NCBI GenBank assembly: GCA_002794775.1
Contig: NBAY01000016.1
Location: forward strand, 124,001-188,000
Direction of reading: 5' to 3'
DNA from: Porodaedalea pini
Taxonomy: Eukaryota > Basidiomycota > Agaricomycetes > Hymenochaetales > Hymenochaetaceae
Length of the DNA stretch: 64,000 bases
Positions 46,779 through 57,919 of the stretch are shown here, one piece after another. Made by a program: the position numbers and the translations under genes. The notes under the pieces are model-generated. The model saw nothing but the letters and a program-made list of their open reading frames with translations, ran no database searches and was not told the origin of the DNA. Position 1 is the first letter of the stretch. Every line of letters begins with the position of its first letter.

Positions 46779-48626
46779 ATGGCTCTACCTCGACTTGCAG
46801 CTCGCCAGCTCGGGCAGTCACGCCTAGCTCGACGCTGGGCGAGCTCTGCGAAGGCCTTGGCTGGTCTCAACTCCGTCACAGAGGCCGATCTGGCTCACTT
46901 CTCACGTATTCTTCCAGGCTCTGGTGTCCTATCAACTCTCCCTCCAAGCTCTCTCCCTTCTGGGGACCTTGCCATTTATAATGAAGACTGGATGGGAAAA
47001 TACAAGGGCAAGGCAACTACTGTCCTTAAACCGAAGACGACTGAAGAGGTCAGCGCGATCATGAAGTGGTGCTGGGAGAAACGCATCGGTGTCGTCCCTC
47101 AGGGAGGCAATACTGGGTTGGTTGGTGGCAGCGTACCCATTGGCGATGAGCTCGTCATCAATCTGGGCAATATGTCTAGAGTAAGGTCGTTTGACCCAGT
47201 GACCGGTAAGCTCTAGCTCAAGTGCACCCAAAATAAAACATGTATCCTAATAATTTTTACCTAAGGAATTCTGGTGGCTGATGCTGGCTGTGTGCTAGAG
47301 GCTTTGTCGGAATACATTGCTCCTCATAATCATATTATGCCTCTAGACTTGGGTGCTAAAGGCAGGCACGTCCGATATCGAGCCTTTCATACTTAAGCTG
47401 ACTTCACTCATCAGTTGTATGATCGGTGGAAATGTTGCTACCAATGCCGGTGGCCTACGGCTCTTACGTTATGGTTCTTTACACGGCTCTGTACTCGGGT
47501 TGGAAGTCGTCCTTCCCGACGGTACAATTCTCAATCAGCTGACAGAGCTACGAAAGGACAATACAGGTGGGTGTCTACGGCGTTGAAGGCAACCACAGTA
47601 TCTCACATGTAACAGGTTATGACTTGAAGCAGCTCTTCATCGGAGCTGAGGGAACCCTTGGTATAATCACTGGGGTCTCTATTCTGACAGCAGCTGCCCC
47701 TCGGTCAACGAACAACGTTTTCTTGGCGCTCCCTTCCTTCAAAAACGTCCTCCCACTATACATGGAAGTTAAGCAACAGTTGTCTGAGATATTGTCAGCT
47801 TTCGAGTTTATCGACCGCAACGCATATAACCTTGCGGTGAAGCACGGCCAAGGCAAGGCCCTGGGCGACGAAGACATCGAGGGTGCTGAATGCTTTGTGC
47901 TAGTAGAAACGAGCGGTGGGAAACGCGAGCATGATGAAGAGGTTCGTCCTGAATTATGATGGTGTAACGCAATCCTTCTCTTATACATTACAGAAACTGA
48001 ACGAGTTGCTTGAGTCTTTACTCGAGGCTGAGGAGCCGTTGATCAACACGGGCGTATTATCGCAGTCTCCTGCACAATTTGCATCTATATGGGCGCTACG
48101 GGAAGGAATAACTGAAGCGGTGTCCAAGGAGGGTAAGGCGTACAAATACGATATCTCCATCCCTCTCGTGGCTTTCAAGGATGTTGTGGACACAACCCGA
48201 GACCATTTGCGAAGGAAGGGGTTGGTACGTGAAGGAGCAGTCAGACATGTCATTGGATATGGGCACGTTGGTGATGGTAAGGTTCCCTATTAATTCATGA
48301 ATCCTAGGCTCATAAGAGTTTCTACAGGTAATCTGCATTTGAACATTGTCGCGGACCAATACTCGACGGAAGTGCAGGACGCATTGGAGCCTTTCGTATA
48401 TGAGCTCGTTGGTAAGTTACTCTTTCTTGGGTCGTATCTCAGGAATATTATTAACTTTATCTCAGCAAGCTACCAGGGCTCTGTTTCTGCTGAGCACGGC
48501 ATCGGCGTGATGAAGACGCATGCATTGCAGTACTCGAAGGATGGCGTGAGCAGAGAGTGGATGAGGAGAATAAAAAGCCTCTTTGACGAAAGAGGTATTA
48601 TGAATCCAGGAAAGGTTCTTGAATAG
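46779..48626 (+). CDS. FAD-linked D-2-hydroxyglutarate / D-lactate dehydrogenase, mitochondrial
   Basis: Seven exons (46779-47205, 47266-47365, 47415-47566, 47616-47941, 47994-48276, 48328-48411, 48466-48626) give 510 aa. The leader [20 protein letters not shown] is Arg-rich, suggesting mitochondrial import. FAD-binding domain: [39 protein letters not shown] and [16 protein letters not shown]-terminal FAD-oxidase domain: [17 protein letters not shown] and [16 protein letters not shown], ending IMNPGKVLE. This family includes yeast Dld2/Dld3 and human D2HGDH; substrate choice between 2-hydroxyglutarate and lactate cannot be settled by reading. The second intron (donor 47366) is GC-AG and is needed to join AKG to SCMIGGN. 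Confidence 0.93.
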
Positions 48627-48844
48627 CATTTGTATTATATATCTCGCGCTACATAGTACTGGGTATCTATCGGACGCACAAACCAAAATGATACTGCAAC
48701 AAAGGATTTGCCAAAGTAAGCGAAGACGTTCCCACACTTCTTTAGGTTTGGTCCAAAAGTGGAGTTGAACGTCTAAAGTAAGCCACACAAGGTCAGCCCA
48801 AACACTACCGAGGACCTGAACCAAACCCACACGAGAACATCGAA

Positions 48845-50509
48845 ATGGTAACGATGACCTTACAATACTATTACTATTGCCTTCAGGTTCTGACCCGCCG
48901 TTAACCGTCCGCTTAGATCTTTCAGGTTGACGGAGCGTCCCTCAAATTCTTCCTGCAGAAGGACATCCCGGACGATGAGCGCGAGACGCTTGAGGAGACC
49001 ATACGAGTGCGCGCGATACAACGCTGCTGATTCTGTACCCTACTCATCTCATTCTTGTCTCCGTCCTTGCAGGACGAAGGCGGCATCATCTTAGAAAAGG
49101 TGCCTATCTGTGGATATGTCATTGTACAACCTGGTACAGCGGAGGCCGAACGCTTGACAACGCATTGGCGCGATGAGGAACGCCCGCACAGGTTTTTCGT
49201 GGCGTGTTCTTGGATCGAGGCATGCAAGGAACGCGGTCGGTTGCTCTCTCAAGTCTTCGTCGAGGATACACACCCTGTCAAGATTCACATCCACAAGTCA
49301 ATTGCGAATGTGCCGATGAGGGAAAAGCTTGCAGAAAAGATATCCGTTTGTACCCTCTTTCTGTCCTTTTCGCTCACGTCATCTGATCTGCGCCATCTAG
49401 CTTCACGGTGGAGATCCAAGTGTTTCATATCAAGATGCCACTATAATCCTTGCGAGCAAAGACACGGAGGTATTCAAGGAGATGCGCAAAGAGCTGCAGG
49501 GAAGCGAGGTCAAATTTGTCGAGAATCTCAAGTGGCTCGACATCTGCATTGAGCAGGAGCTTTATTACCACACACCAAACTCTGCGCGGAACCCCGGTGG
49601 CAGACGGACTGGCGACGAGTGAGTCTACAGAGAATTTTCCTCTTAGTTACGGTCTTAACGGACCCCTAATAGACGAATGCCATTTACCGAAGAGGATGAG
49701 GCAAACCTCTGCAACTGGATAGCATCGGTGATCCCGTTCAAAGAGTCTGGAGGCCGCACAGGCAACAAAATATACATCGAGCTCGTGTCGAGGGTGAGTA
49801 GTGTCGATTGGATTCATTTGCGTTTGACTAATGCGGCTTGCAGGCGGATCAGCCTGGTTATGAATGGGTCGAGCGACACACATGGCAGTCCTGGCGCGAG
49901 CGGTACAAAAAGAACTCCGAGCGGCTCGATCAACACATTGCTGCGATCGTCAACGTGGGACAGGCGAATGGTACTATCGTGCAAGACAGGGCTCAATTTG
50001 GTTACTTCAAGCTCACGGAAGGAAGGCGTACTCAGCCTCGCCGCAGTCGTCGCAAGAGGCAGGGAAGCGAGGAGGCCGGTGAGGCAGAGCTTACCAGCAG
50101 GGAGGGCTCCGGCAACGGGCCGGAAACTCAAGACAGTGAATGGGCTATCCGCGAGGGGAACGCGCCCGTTCCGAACTGGGCCAAACGCAATGCCTCTGGT
50201 GATGCAGACTCAGATTCAGGCGAGCGGAAGCGACAGAAAACCGGAAATGCCACTTTTCGCAAATTCGTCCTTACACCTGCCAACGAGGGCCCCACTGGAC
50301 CGCAGGCCTTTTCGACTGGTACGGAATTTGCTGCAGACTTTGGCCATCATGACCCGTTGGACCCCGTGGAAAGTGAGATCATGGCTATTGCACGAGATCA
50401 GCACCTTCTTCCCGATGAAGTGCGCGCGTATTACCACCGAAATGGTGATCTCCTGGCTACCAGGCGGCGCTTTGAAAGAGTTCGCGCTTTCATTGATACT
50501 TGTCCGTAG
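48845..50509 (+). CDS. RAP1: Rap1-like telomere protein (BRCT-like region and Myb domain)
   Basis: Exons 48926-49006, 49073-49345, 49401-49618, 49673-49793, 49844-50509, plus a tentative first exon consisting only of ATG (48845-48847); together 453 aa. The N-terminal part resembles the Rap1 BRCT region, with FFVACSWIEACKERGRLL. The centre is the Rap1 Myb: RMPFTEEDEANLCNWIASVI, GGRTGNKIYIELVSR and YEWVERHTWQSWRERYKKN. The C-terminal third holds a basic QPRRSRRKR patch, probably nuclear targeting, and an acidic tail. In fission yeast and vertebrates such proteins ride on a TRF-type partner at telomeres. The first exon is the weak point: an upstream exon in another place is possible. Confidence 0.8.
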
Positions 50510-50587
50510 TATTTCTCACAAAACAAAGAAATGTTTTTGACAGTCGTAAATACAAGGCGCGACAAAGTGTAAAACAAAACGATCAGA

Positions 50588-52110
50588 TCAAGGCGTATCA
50601 AGTCCTGTGAGCAACTGGTATACTGCTGCTCCATGGGGTGCAGACGGGCTATCAGGTTTCTTTCGTGGTCTATAATGCACAACAGTGAGCAAAATTTTTC
50701 ATTTACGATCATCACAAAACATACTTCTCGCCTGCAGCTACGGAAGGGAATGAGCTGAATAAATCTGGGTGCTTCGGCGGCGGCGATTCACTAGTGTATC
50801 ACGATCATCAGCAAGTAAGAGCATGTTTTTGAAATAGACAAACCTGAAGTAAGGATGCTGTAGAGCTTCGGCTGCACTTATCCGTTTCTCGGGATCGTAC
50901 GTCAATAACTGCGACAAAAGATCGAGTCCCGCCACTGTCAAGTAAGGAAATTTATGGTGGAATTGAGGAGAGTGGATCATAGGCAGAGTCAATGTCTTCG
51001 AGAGAGGGAGACTTGTGTAGCCTGGCCAAGAGGATGGTGTTGGCGGACCGAGCAGCTTGAAAATCATTGAAATTTGCTCGATTTCATTCTTCCCCTGAAG
51101 AATGGGTTCCTTCAAGAGGAGTTCACCGAAGATACACCCGACGGACCACATGTCGACAGCAGTGGAGTACGTGGTTGCACCGAGGAGGATCTCTGGTGCT
51201 CTGATAACGATATGAATAGCCAGACGTGTACACACGAGCAATAGAGACAGACCTGTACCATAATGTGACAACAAGTTGGGTCATGCCGCCCAGTCCTACA
51301 GGATCTCCAAATCTGCGTGCCAGTCCAAAATCCGCAACTTTGATAGTTCCACGGTTGTTCATCAACAAGTTGCTCGTTTTCAGATCGCGATGCAGGATCC
51401 AGTTCTTGTGGCAGTGTGCCACCGCGGACAGTAATTGGCGTATGAGTGTTTTGATCTCAGATTGGAGGAACGGCTGAGGCATGAGCGTGAGCAGGGACTT
51501 GAGGTCGTGCTCGATAAAGTCCATGACGATGAACACCCTAAGCCGGTGTGCGATACGAGAGCGCATGCCTGTGTGATGCCCTTTTGTTGCGGTACGAAAG
51601 GAGGCAACGACGCACGCACTGAGTTAAGGTTTCTCCGACAACGATCTCGCGGATGCCAACGACGTTGTCGTGTTTGCACGCTATAAGCGCGTTGATCTCG
51701 CGCAGAGCCGTGATTGGGAAGCCATATTTCTCCTCGTCGAGCTTGAGCTTCTTGAGCGCGACAACGTCGCCCGACTGCTTGTCGCGCGCTCGGAACACAA
51801 CGCCGTACGAGCCCTCTTCAATCTGGTTCAGACGCTCGTACGAGTAGACTGAGCGCGAAGGAAGTAAAGGAGGATGGTGTGTACGTGGAGGAACATATTT
51901 GCTGTATGAAGAAGCAGACCTGCTCGCGAGAGGCGGGGCCTGGTTCGACGGACGCGCTGGCTCGGGCTCGTGTACTCTGATATTCTTGATTTTCGGCCGC
52001 TTTTTGATCAGGCTCTGCTCTTGTGAGATATCCTGCCGCTCTTCATCCGTCTCCTCCCACTTGGATCTCTTGCGAGAGTTCGGCGTAGAGGGTCCTGCAG
52101 CGACGGACAT
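50588..52110 (-). CDS. CDK11-type cyclin-dependent kinase
   Basis: Five exons (52110-51620, 51537-51253, 51200-50844, 50790-50725, 50669-50588) give 426 aa. A short Ser/basic N-terminus precedes the kinase domain: glycine loop [14 protein letters not shown], catalytic Lys in VVALKKLKL, cyclin-binding helix [32 protein letters not shown] and [15 protein letters not shown]. The C-terminus [19 protein letters not shown] matches CDK11/PITSLRE kinases closely, although the helix reads PITALRE as in CDK9. CDK11 family members act in transcription and splicing. Divergent from the ABM gene, 215 bp between ATGs. Confidence 0.92.
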
Positions 52111-52325
52111 CGAGGACTAAGTAAAGTTGCTAAGATGAGCAGCAGCGGACGGCTCGGTGTCACATTTGGACGTCGTTCGGGTCGGTAAAACGACTAGCCG
52201 GATCCGGCTTCCGTCTGCTACATATAAATGGTCACTCATCCACCATCGAGCTCCAGCTTCTCACCAGTTCTCTCTCACAGGAGCCCCTTAAACCAAGCCG
52301 CACAAATTTCAGCTACTAGTGAAAC

Positions 52326-52882
52326 ATGGCCAGCTCTCCCGACAATTTCTCGTCCAAGATAATCTTGGTTGCATCCGTATGTCATCCCGATCGTTGACTA
52401 TATGCGTCCTTACTGACAACTCCCTCTAGTTACACGCAAAGCCTGGAAAGGGAGATGACCTCCAGCGCTACCTTACTGCCATTCACAAGTTTGCGAATTC
52501 TGATGCCGAACCGGGGTGCCTCACGTTCCGCACCTCCAGGGCCGGAGACACTTTCAATGTCTTCGAAGAGTGCGGTCATATGCTCTTTGTCCATTTCTCA
52601 ACCATCTGACTATCTAAAAAACCTTGATAGATATACAGACAAAGCTGCCGTAGCTAAGTCAGTCCTCCGAATAACTGAAGGACTTATAACATTATTGACA
52701 TTCTTATTTGACAGACACTTTGAGGGCGAGCAATTCAAGGCTTTGGTAGCTGCCGTGCCCGACGTTGCACTCGGAGTGCGCAGTTTTTAACTTACTTTCA
52801 TCTCACATATGTATATCTAAATGCTTGTCTTGTCTTGCAGCCCCCGACTCTGACCTACTTCGAGGAGTTTACAAGCCAGTAA
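52326..52882 (+). CDS. Antibiotic biosynthesis monooxygenase (ABM) domain protein
   Basis: Five exons (52326-52376, 52430-52569, 52631-52657, 52715-52775, 52841-52882) sum to 321 nt and 106 aa. The ABM fold is seen in IILVASLHAKPGKGDDLQ, AEPGCLTFRTSR and the conserved YTDKAAVAKHFEGEQFKAL. Ends TLTYFEEFTSQ. The family are small dimeric ferredoxin-like proteins, some oxidise quinols or aromatic polyketides without cofactor. No secondary-metabolism cluster surrounds it, so a housekeeping quinone role is as likely. Upstream ACATATAAATG at about 52220-52230 is TATA-like. Confidence 0.88.
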
Positions 52883-53340
52883 GCATCGGTCTTCGGTTCA
52901 AGAAGCATTCAAATGGAGGATCAATGTAACTTTGTATATCAAATTCAAGAAGCTGAATATAGTGAAGGATATGTTTGTGACTGTATGTACAAGTGAGTGG
53001 CCTTGTCGACTCGTCAGCTCAGTATATTCCGGTCCTGTTGTTTGAGAATCGGCAGTAGCCTTCAAAATAAGAACTTGACAAATGACGACTAATGCCAGTG
53101 AAGTGATCGACGCGACGACTTGGTGATTCTCGACGAAACCTCTTCAATATTAATTAGCATGATTCGAATGAAAACATTAGTATTCAGCACTGCATCGACG
53201 AAGGCATGAGAGAGGATGAGAGCGCTATTTCGATTAGAAGTAAAAGGATTCAAATATACCCATTTCGCATCACGTGGCCATGCTACGTTACAGACGGGGC
53301 GACGATCGCTTCTCTCATATCCGTTCCACACTTTCCAGTC
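52883..53340. other. Intergenic region before the thioredoxin gene
   Basis: Between two plus-strand genes, AT-rich, no coding frame with recognisable features. Confidence 0.5.
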
Positions 53341-54024
53341 ATGCCCACAAACATCACCATCATAAATTCCCTCAGTCAGCTCGATGGTATTCTCTCTTCA
53401 TCGCCTGGAAAACTAACCGTACGTCCCTCTTACAACTTGGCAGAATCCAGGAGGAAATACTAAGCAGATTATACCGCTAGGTCATTGACTTCCACGCCAC
53501 ATGGTCAGCGGTAGCACCCACTCTCGTCAACCATATTGAAGACTCACAGGTCGTGTATCTAGGTGTGGCCCATGCAAGGTGATCGCGCCGACATTTGCGG
53601 AGCTCGCGGCACAGAAGACGAACGTCAACTTCCTCAAATGCGACGTGGACGAAGCTACGGACGTGGCAGCGCGGTACGGCGTCCAGGCGATGTGAGTGCA
53701 CGACTTGTTGGTTGCCCTGTGGACGAAAAACTATTCAGCTAAATGGTGTCAATTAGGCCTACGTTTGTGTTCCTACGAGGTAGTACCAAAGTACATGAAG
53801 TAAAAGGCGCGAACCCGGCTGCATTGAAAGCTGCCATCGACCAGTACTCCGTTGGCTCACCTGGAGGGACGACTCCGTTTGCCGGCAAGGGCCAGACTCT
53901 CGGTGGGACTCCGGCGCCCGCTGCGCCGGCAATTGGTACAGGTGGTATTATCAACCTAACCCCTCAGGCAAAGGTGTTGCTTGGGCTTGTAGGCGCCTAT
54001 GTGTTACTGTGGTATTTCTCATGA
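53341..54024 (+). CDS. Thioredoxin with C-terminal membrane anchor
   Basis: Four exons (53341-53418, 53481-53503, 53563-53691, 53757-54024) give 165 aa. The thioredoxin fold carries the active site HATWCGPCKVIAP, split across a 23-nt exon, then FLKCDVDEATDVAARYGVQAMPTFVFLRG with the cis-Pro. After the domain a Gly/Pro/Thr-rich linker leads to AKVLLGLVGAYVLLWYF at the extreme C-terminus, a single hydrophobic span next to the stop. This is the arrangement of a tail-anchored protein facing the cytosol. Membrane identity cannot be told from sequence. Soluble thioredoxins are about 105 aa, so the extra 60 residues are the linker and anchor. Confidence 0.88.
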
Positions 54025-54260
54025 TGTAACTTAAGATTAGTTCCTTGTATTCCATACATATATCTAATTCTACCAGGCATAGGGTCATTTGCAGACAGCG
54101 GCCCACATGGTTATTATAACTGAAGCAATTCATCTTGACGCCAGTCGAACCAACTAGTAAGGGAAGATATCGTGTAACGTACAGAAATCTAGAATACAGA
54201 CAACAGACATCAAGTCCTCCGAAAACAACGGCATAGCTAGAACACGGGTTAAAGAGACAA

Positions 54261-57147
54261 TTAATGAACACGGACTTCCCTCTCAACACGCGCGAGACTC
54301 TCCAGCTCCGAGAACATGATATCGTCCATTTCGCGCTGCAGCATAACGGACCACAGTATTTCGTCCTCGTGGCCCCCTAGAAGGCCATCGCCTTTCTCAA
54401 CTCTCTTATCCCCGGCTTCACCATAACCGATGCCAAATGAAAGCGTCGGCACGCTCGGCTGCGCAACATCAAACGAGTCTTCCCCGTCGTCGATCACTTT
54501 CATTGTCTCGATCGATCGCCGGGCGCAATACATGAAGTGCCCGCGCAGCTCCGACTGCGCCGGACCGCCGCTCATGGCACGCTTGACGAAGCGCAGCATG
54601 ACCTTCGCGAAGCTCAGCCTCCTGTCCTCCTTGACGCGCTTTTTCAGCTCCGGCGGCATCAGGAACGCAAGCGAGTACAAGCTCAGCACAAGCTTCTCGA
54701 GGTAGCTCATCCACGATTCGTCGCGCGCCACGACGAGCTTGTAGTCGTGATCTGAGCTCGGCAGACGATGCACCAGCGCTTCGAACAAATTCCATTGCTG
54801 CAATTGCGGGGCAGTGCGAGAGATCACCCTACGGTTCGCGTCGGGTTGGCTGATGCGGGTGAAAACTTCCAGTGCGGCGTCTGGTAAGAGAGGCGCTCGA
54901 ACTGACGGAGTCATCGGAATTCCGGACTGCATAATCCAGGCGAATGGACTGACGGCTTCAATCGGATCGATCAAATAGGAAGAGATGAGCTCAAAGATAA
55001 GTCGAGCTCTCCGATCCAAAACCGCAGTAGACGGAGATGTCTGTGATTGTGATGACGAGGATGACAAGACAATGGCACCTGCCAGATTGACAAGGACGTT
55101 CAGAACGTCTTTTCTGACCGCAATGAGGTCTGGTAGAGTCAACGCGTCAGAAGCCGCTGCTGGCGATTCTCCTTCAGATATCCGCATAGGTGTGAGTCGT
55201 AAAAGAAGGTCAACGAGGACTGGGTGCTGTGCCATGAACGTCTGGTTGTCTGTAATCGCACTCAGGTTGCGGAGGATGGTCAATATCAACCGAATGAGGT
55301 CCGCACGCCGTTGCATGGGCCCCTCGACTGCTGGATCGTATTCACCCTGCTTCTTCTTCTCTGACGCAAATGGAGTCGAGGTTTCGTCATGAGCGAAGCC
55401 AACCAGCTGACGATTCGTGATGACTTCGACATTATCGGGATGAGTATCACCATCCGATCCGTCCGGGAAAGAAAGTTCCTCGAGTAAATCCAAGATCTCG
55501 TCCAGTAGCTCCCCGCACTGCGTTATCAAGAATCCGGAATCATGTGCTTGGCTGCGCATCGTCGAGAGAATGATGAGCGTTGTGAGTCCGTAAGAGAGTT
55601 CGACTGAGAGGCGCGAGCGGATGGACATGGTCAAAGCGTCGACGTAGACCTTACCCCAGTCGTTTATATCGCGCAGGTGCTGGCCTCGTGATAAACGTTG
55701 AAGTTCGTTCTGAATTGCAGCGACATCGCGTCCACCTGCCGTTTCGATTTCCCGGGCGAGAGGCACGTACTCTATCTTCCTCCGCGCCTTGACACGAGTC
55801 GCAGAGGCTGGTGGCGCAGACATTTGAGAGTGTGGTGCGGGTTCAGAAGCGTTGTGCTAGAGAAGGTGCAGCAAATTAGTATTTGTACCCCGGTGACAGG
55901 TTCCTGCGAATTACCGATAATTCAGAAGATTCGGGATCTGATGATTGATTAAATTTAGCGTCTTCTCTGAGTTCCCGAAAGAGTTAACAACAACACTGAA
56001 ACACACCTGTTTTCCTCCGCTTCCCGTTGTTCTCTTCATTAATATTGTGACTTTCGTCTATTTTTCGTTTCCGCGCTTCGGCATCGGGTCCGGCCTCTGA
56101 AGAGGCGGCGCCGGAAGAGAGGGCGTTGCTCGACGGATCTGGACCCGCGGGAGGCTGGTTCTGAGCCAAGCTTCCCGCCGAGCCGGGAGGGGACAGGTTA
56201 TGTCCGTGAAAGGAAGCAGAGGCAGGAAGGGGAAGTCTGCCCTGCTGGGTTAAGGCCTGCCGCTGCGTGTCGGACATGCCTCTGTAATAGAATTCATCAA
56301 ATGCTCCGAGGAGTTTCATATAAAGCTGGGCGAGGGCCACAGCTGTTGACGTATTTCCGTTCTCCTGCGGATGTGGGAGCTGCTGGGGTAAATCGAAATG
56401 CGGGAGTATACTGAACCATGCACCCTGTTGCTGCACCTTGCCGGCGCCTCCCGCTGAAAATACAACACCCCACAGTCTGTACAGATCGACGTCTCTCCCG
56501 GCGAGTTTCACTCCACCCGGTTCAGACGCCGGCTCGAGGTCCTTCCACGGCGACGTCGTCGGGTCATACGCCGACTCGACGCCGGTTATACTGCTCGGGA
56601 GAGGCATGTTTCGCGAAGCCATTATCTTACTGAGGCCCTGAAGGAAGTTCAGCCTGCGGTTCTTGTTGAGCGCGACGGCCTGCTGTGGCGACATCTGTTG
56701 GCGCTGGGCGGGGTGATTGGCTTGTGGCGACATGTTGGCCTGCATGTTGAGCGGGGAGGGGAGGGGCAGCCCGGCGGAAGGGAAGGGTGGCTGATGGACG
56801 TTGGCGGGAGGTGGGAAGGACTGCAGCTGATCTGGGCGGAGTGGTGGCTGAGACGGGGTTATTCCTCCGATGAAGTTAGCCGAGGTTGGGCCGCCAGCCG
56901 CTGTTGCTTGGGCGTGGGCGCGACGGGCATTGGCGGCGGCGTTGAGGGCGGCGAGCTGCTTTGAGGACGACGCATCGAGGCCGTTGAAGAAGGCAGCGGT
57001 ATCCTGCGGGCCTTGAGGCGGAAAGTTGGGAGGGAAGGCGTTTCCGCTGGTGTTGTGCTCACTGTTCGGAGAAAGTGCCTAAGCAGCCGACAGGTAACAA
57101 TCAAGATAAAGCAAAATCACACACAGTATTCCCCTGTTCATGTTCAT
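54261..57147 (-). CDS. SWI1-type ARID subunit of the SWI/SNF chromatin remodeller
   Basis: Three exons (57147-57121, 57078-56005, 55856-54261) sum to 2697 nt and 898 aa. A Gln/Pro/Ala-rich N-terminus leads into an ARID at about residues 148-250: KNRRLNFLQGLSKIMASRNM, VDLYRLWGVVFSAGGAGKV and AWFSILPHFDLP. A KRRK nuclear signal follows. The second half is the helical SWI1 repeat region: EYVPLAREIETAGGRDV, DINDWGKVYVDALTMSIRSRL and WMSYLEKLVLSLYSLAFL, ending MFSELESLARVE. The last exon by itself looks like a separate gene, but the frame joins cleanly at HNASEPAPHSQ. The 27-nt first exon is inferred from phase. Confidence 0.88.
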
Positions 57148-57919
57148 CTCGCGCTCCGTAGCCGGTGCAGGCCTGTAAGACTGCAATAATTGTACTGCGG
57201 TTGGTGTTTAGCTGGTGTTAGGGCGGTGTTCGGGTGGGAGCTCGTCGTCGACAACAGCGACGAGGCTCGATGAGGACCGTGAATGGAAGGCCCTCACAGC
57301 CGAGCACAAATACAGTAATACAGCGGGACGAATATTCTTCACATTTTTCTGAGTATTTTTTTCGTATGTTTGCAAACACACACACTGTTGCGACTGGATA
57401 CCAGTGTCACTAGTGGGGGAGAGAGCACATGAGCTATGTATATGCACTTGTATTACGCCGGCCGTCGTCACTAAAATCGAATAGAAGCCCCAGGCCATTC
57501 AACTTCTGACCCGCTCGGTGATGGAAATGAACTGCAGCTCAATCTGGGCGGTTTCTTCCTATTCTCCATGCGTACAAGGCTCGAACTCATTTCAAGATGT
57601 GAACAACCGTCGAGTGGTTCTGGGCTTCATCGTCCAAATGTCCTTCAGGAGCGTGTGCACAACCGATAAGACGCCCAGAATTCCCTGCATTCTCCCACCG
57701 ACATCCACGACGCTGGATAGCAGAAGGATGTCGAGTCCGCTGGCTACCAGGCAAGGTTGGGTACGTGCCGCTCGCCTTGGCTTGTTCCCTTCGCGAGTCT
57801 CCGGATAAGGAAAGCGAAAGAAGGCTGTCCCGATCATTTCCTGCACCGTGACGCAACCTATATGCGCCCATCTTCCCCTTCCCTCTTCCTACATCCATCT
57901 CTCACTCCGAATGCTTTGA
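57148..57919. other. Divergent promoter region, SWI1 and alpha-arrestin
   Basis: A 772-bp head-to-head spacer. It contains GT-rich sequence near 57200-57240 and TTTTTCTGAGTATTTTTTT around 57343-57363. Frames on either strand have no domain. No gene recognised. Confidence 0.5.

Noticed and set aside
54261..55823. 520-codon frame as a separate gene next to an ARID protein
   Set aside because: It joins in phase to the ARID exon, and its content is the known C-terminal half of fungal SWI1.
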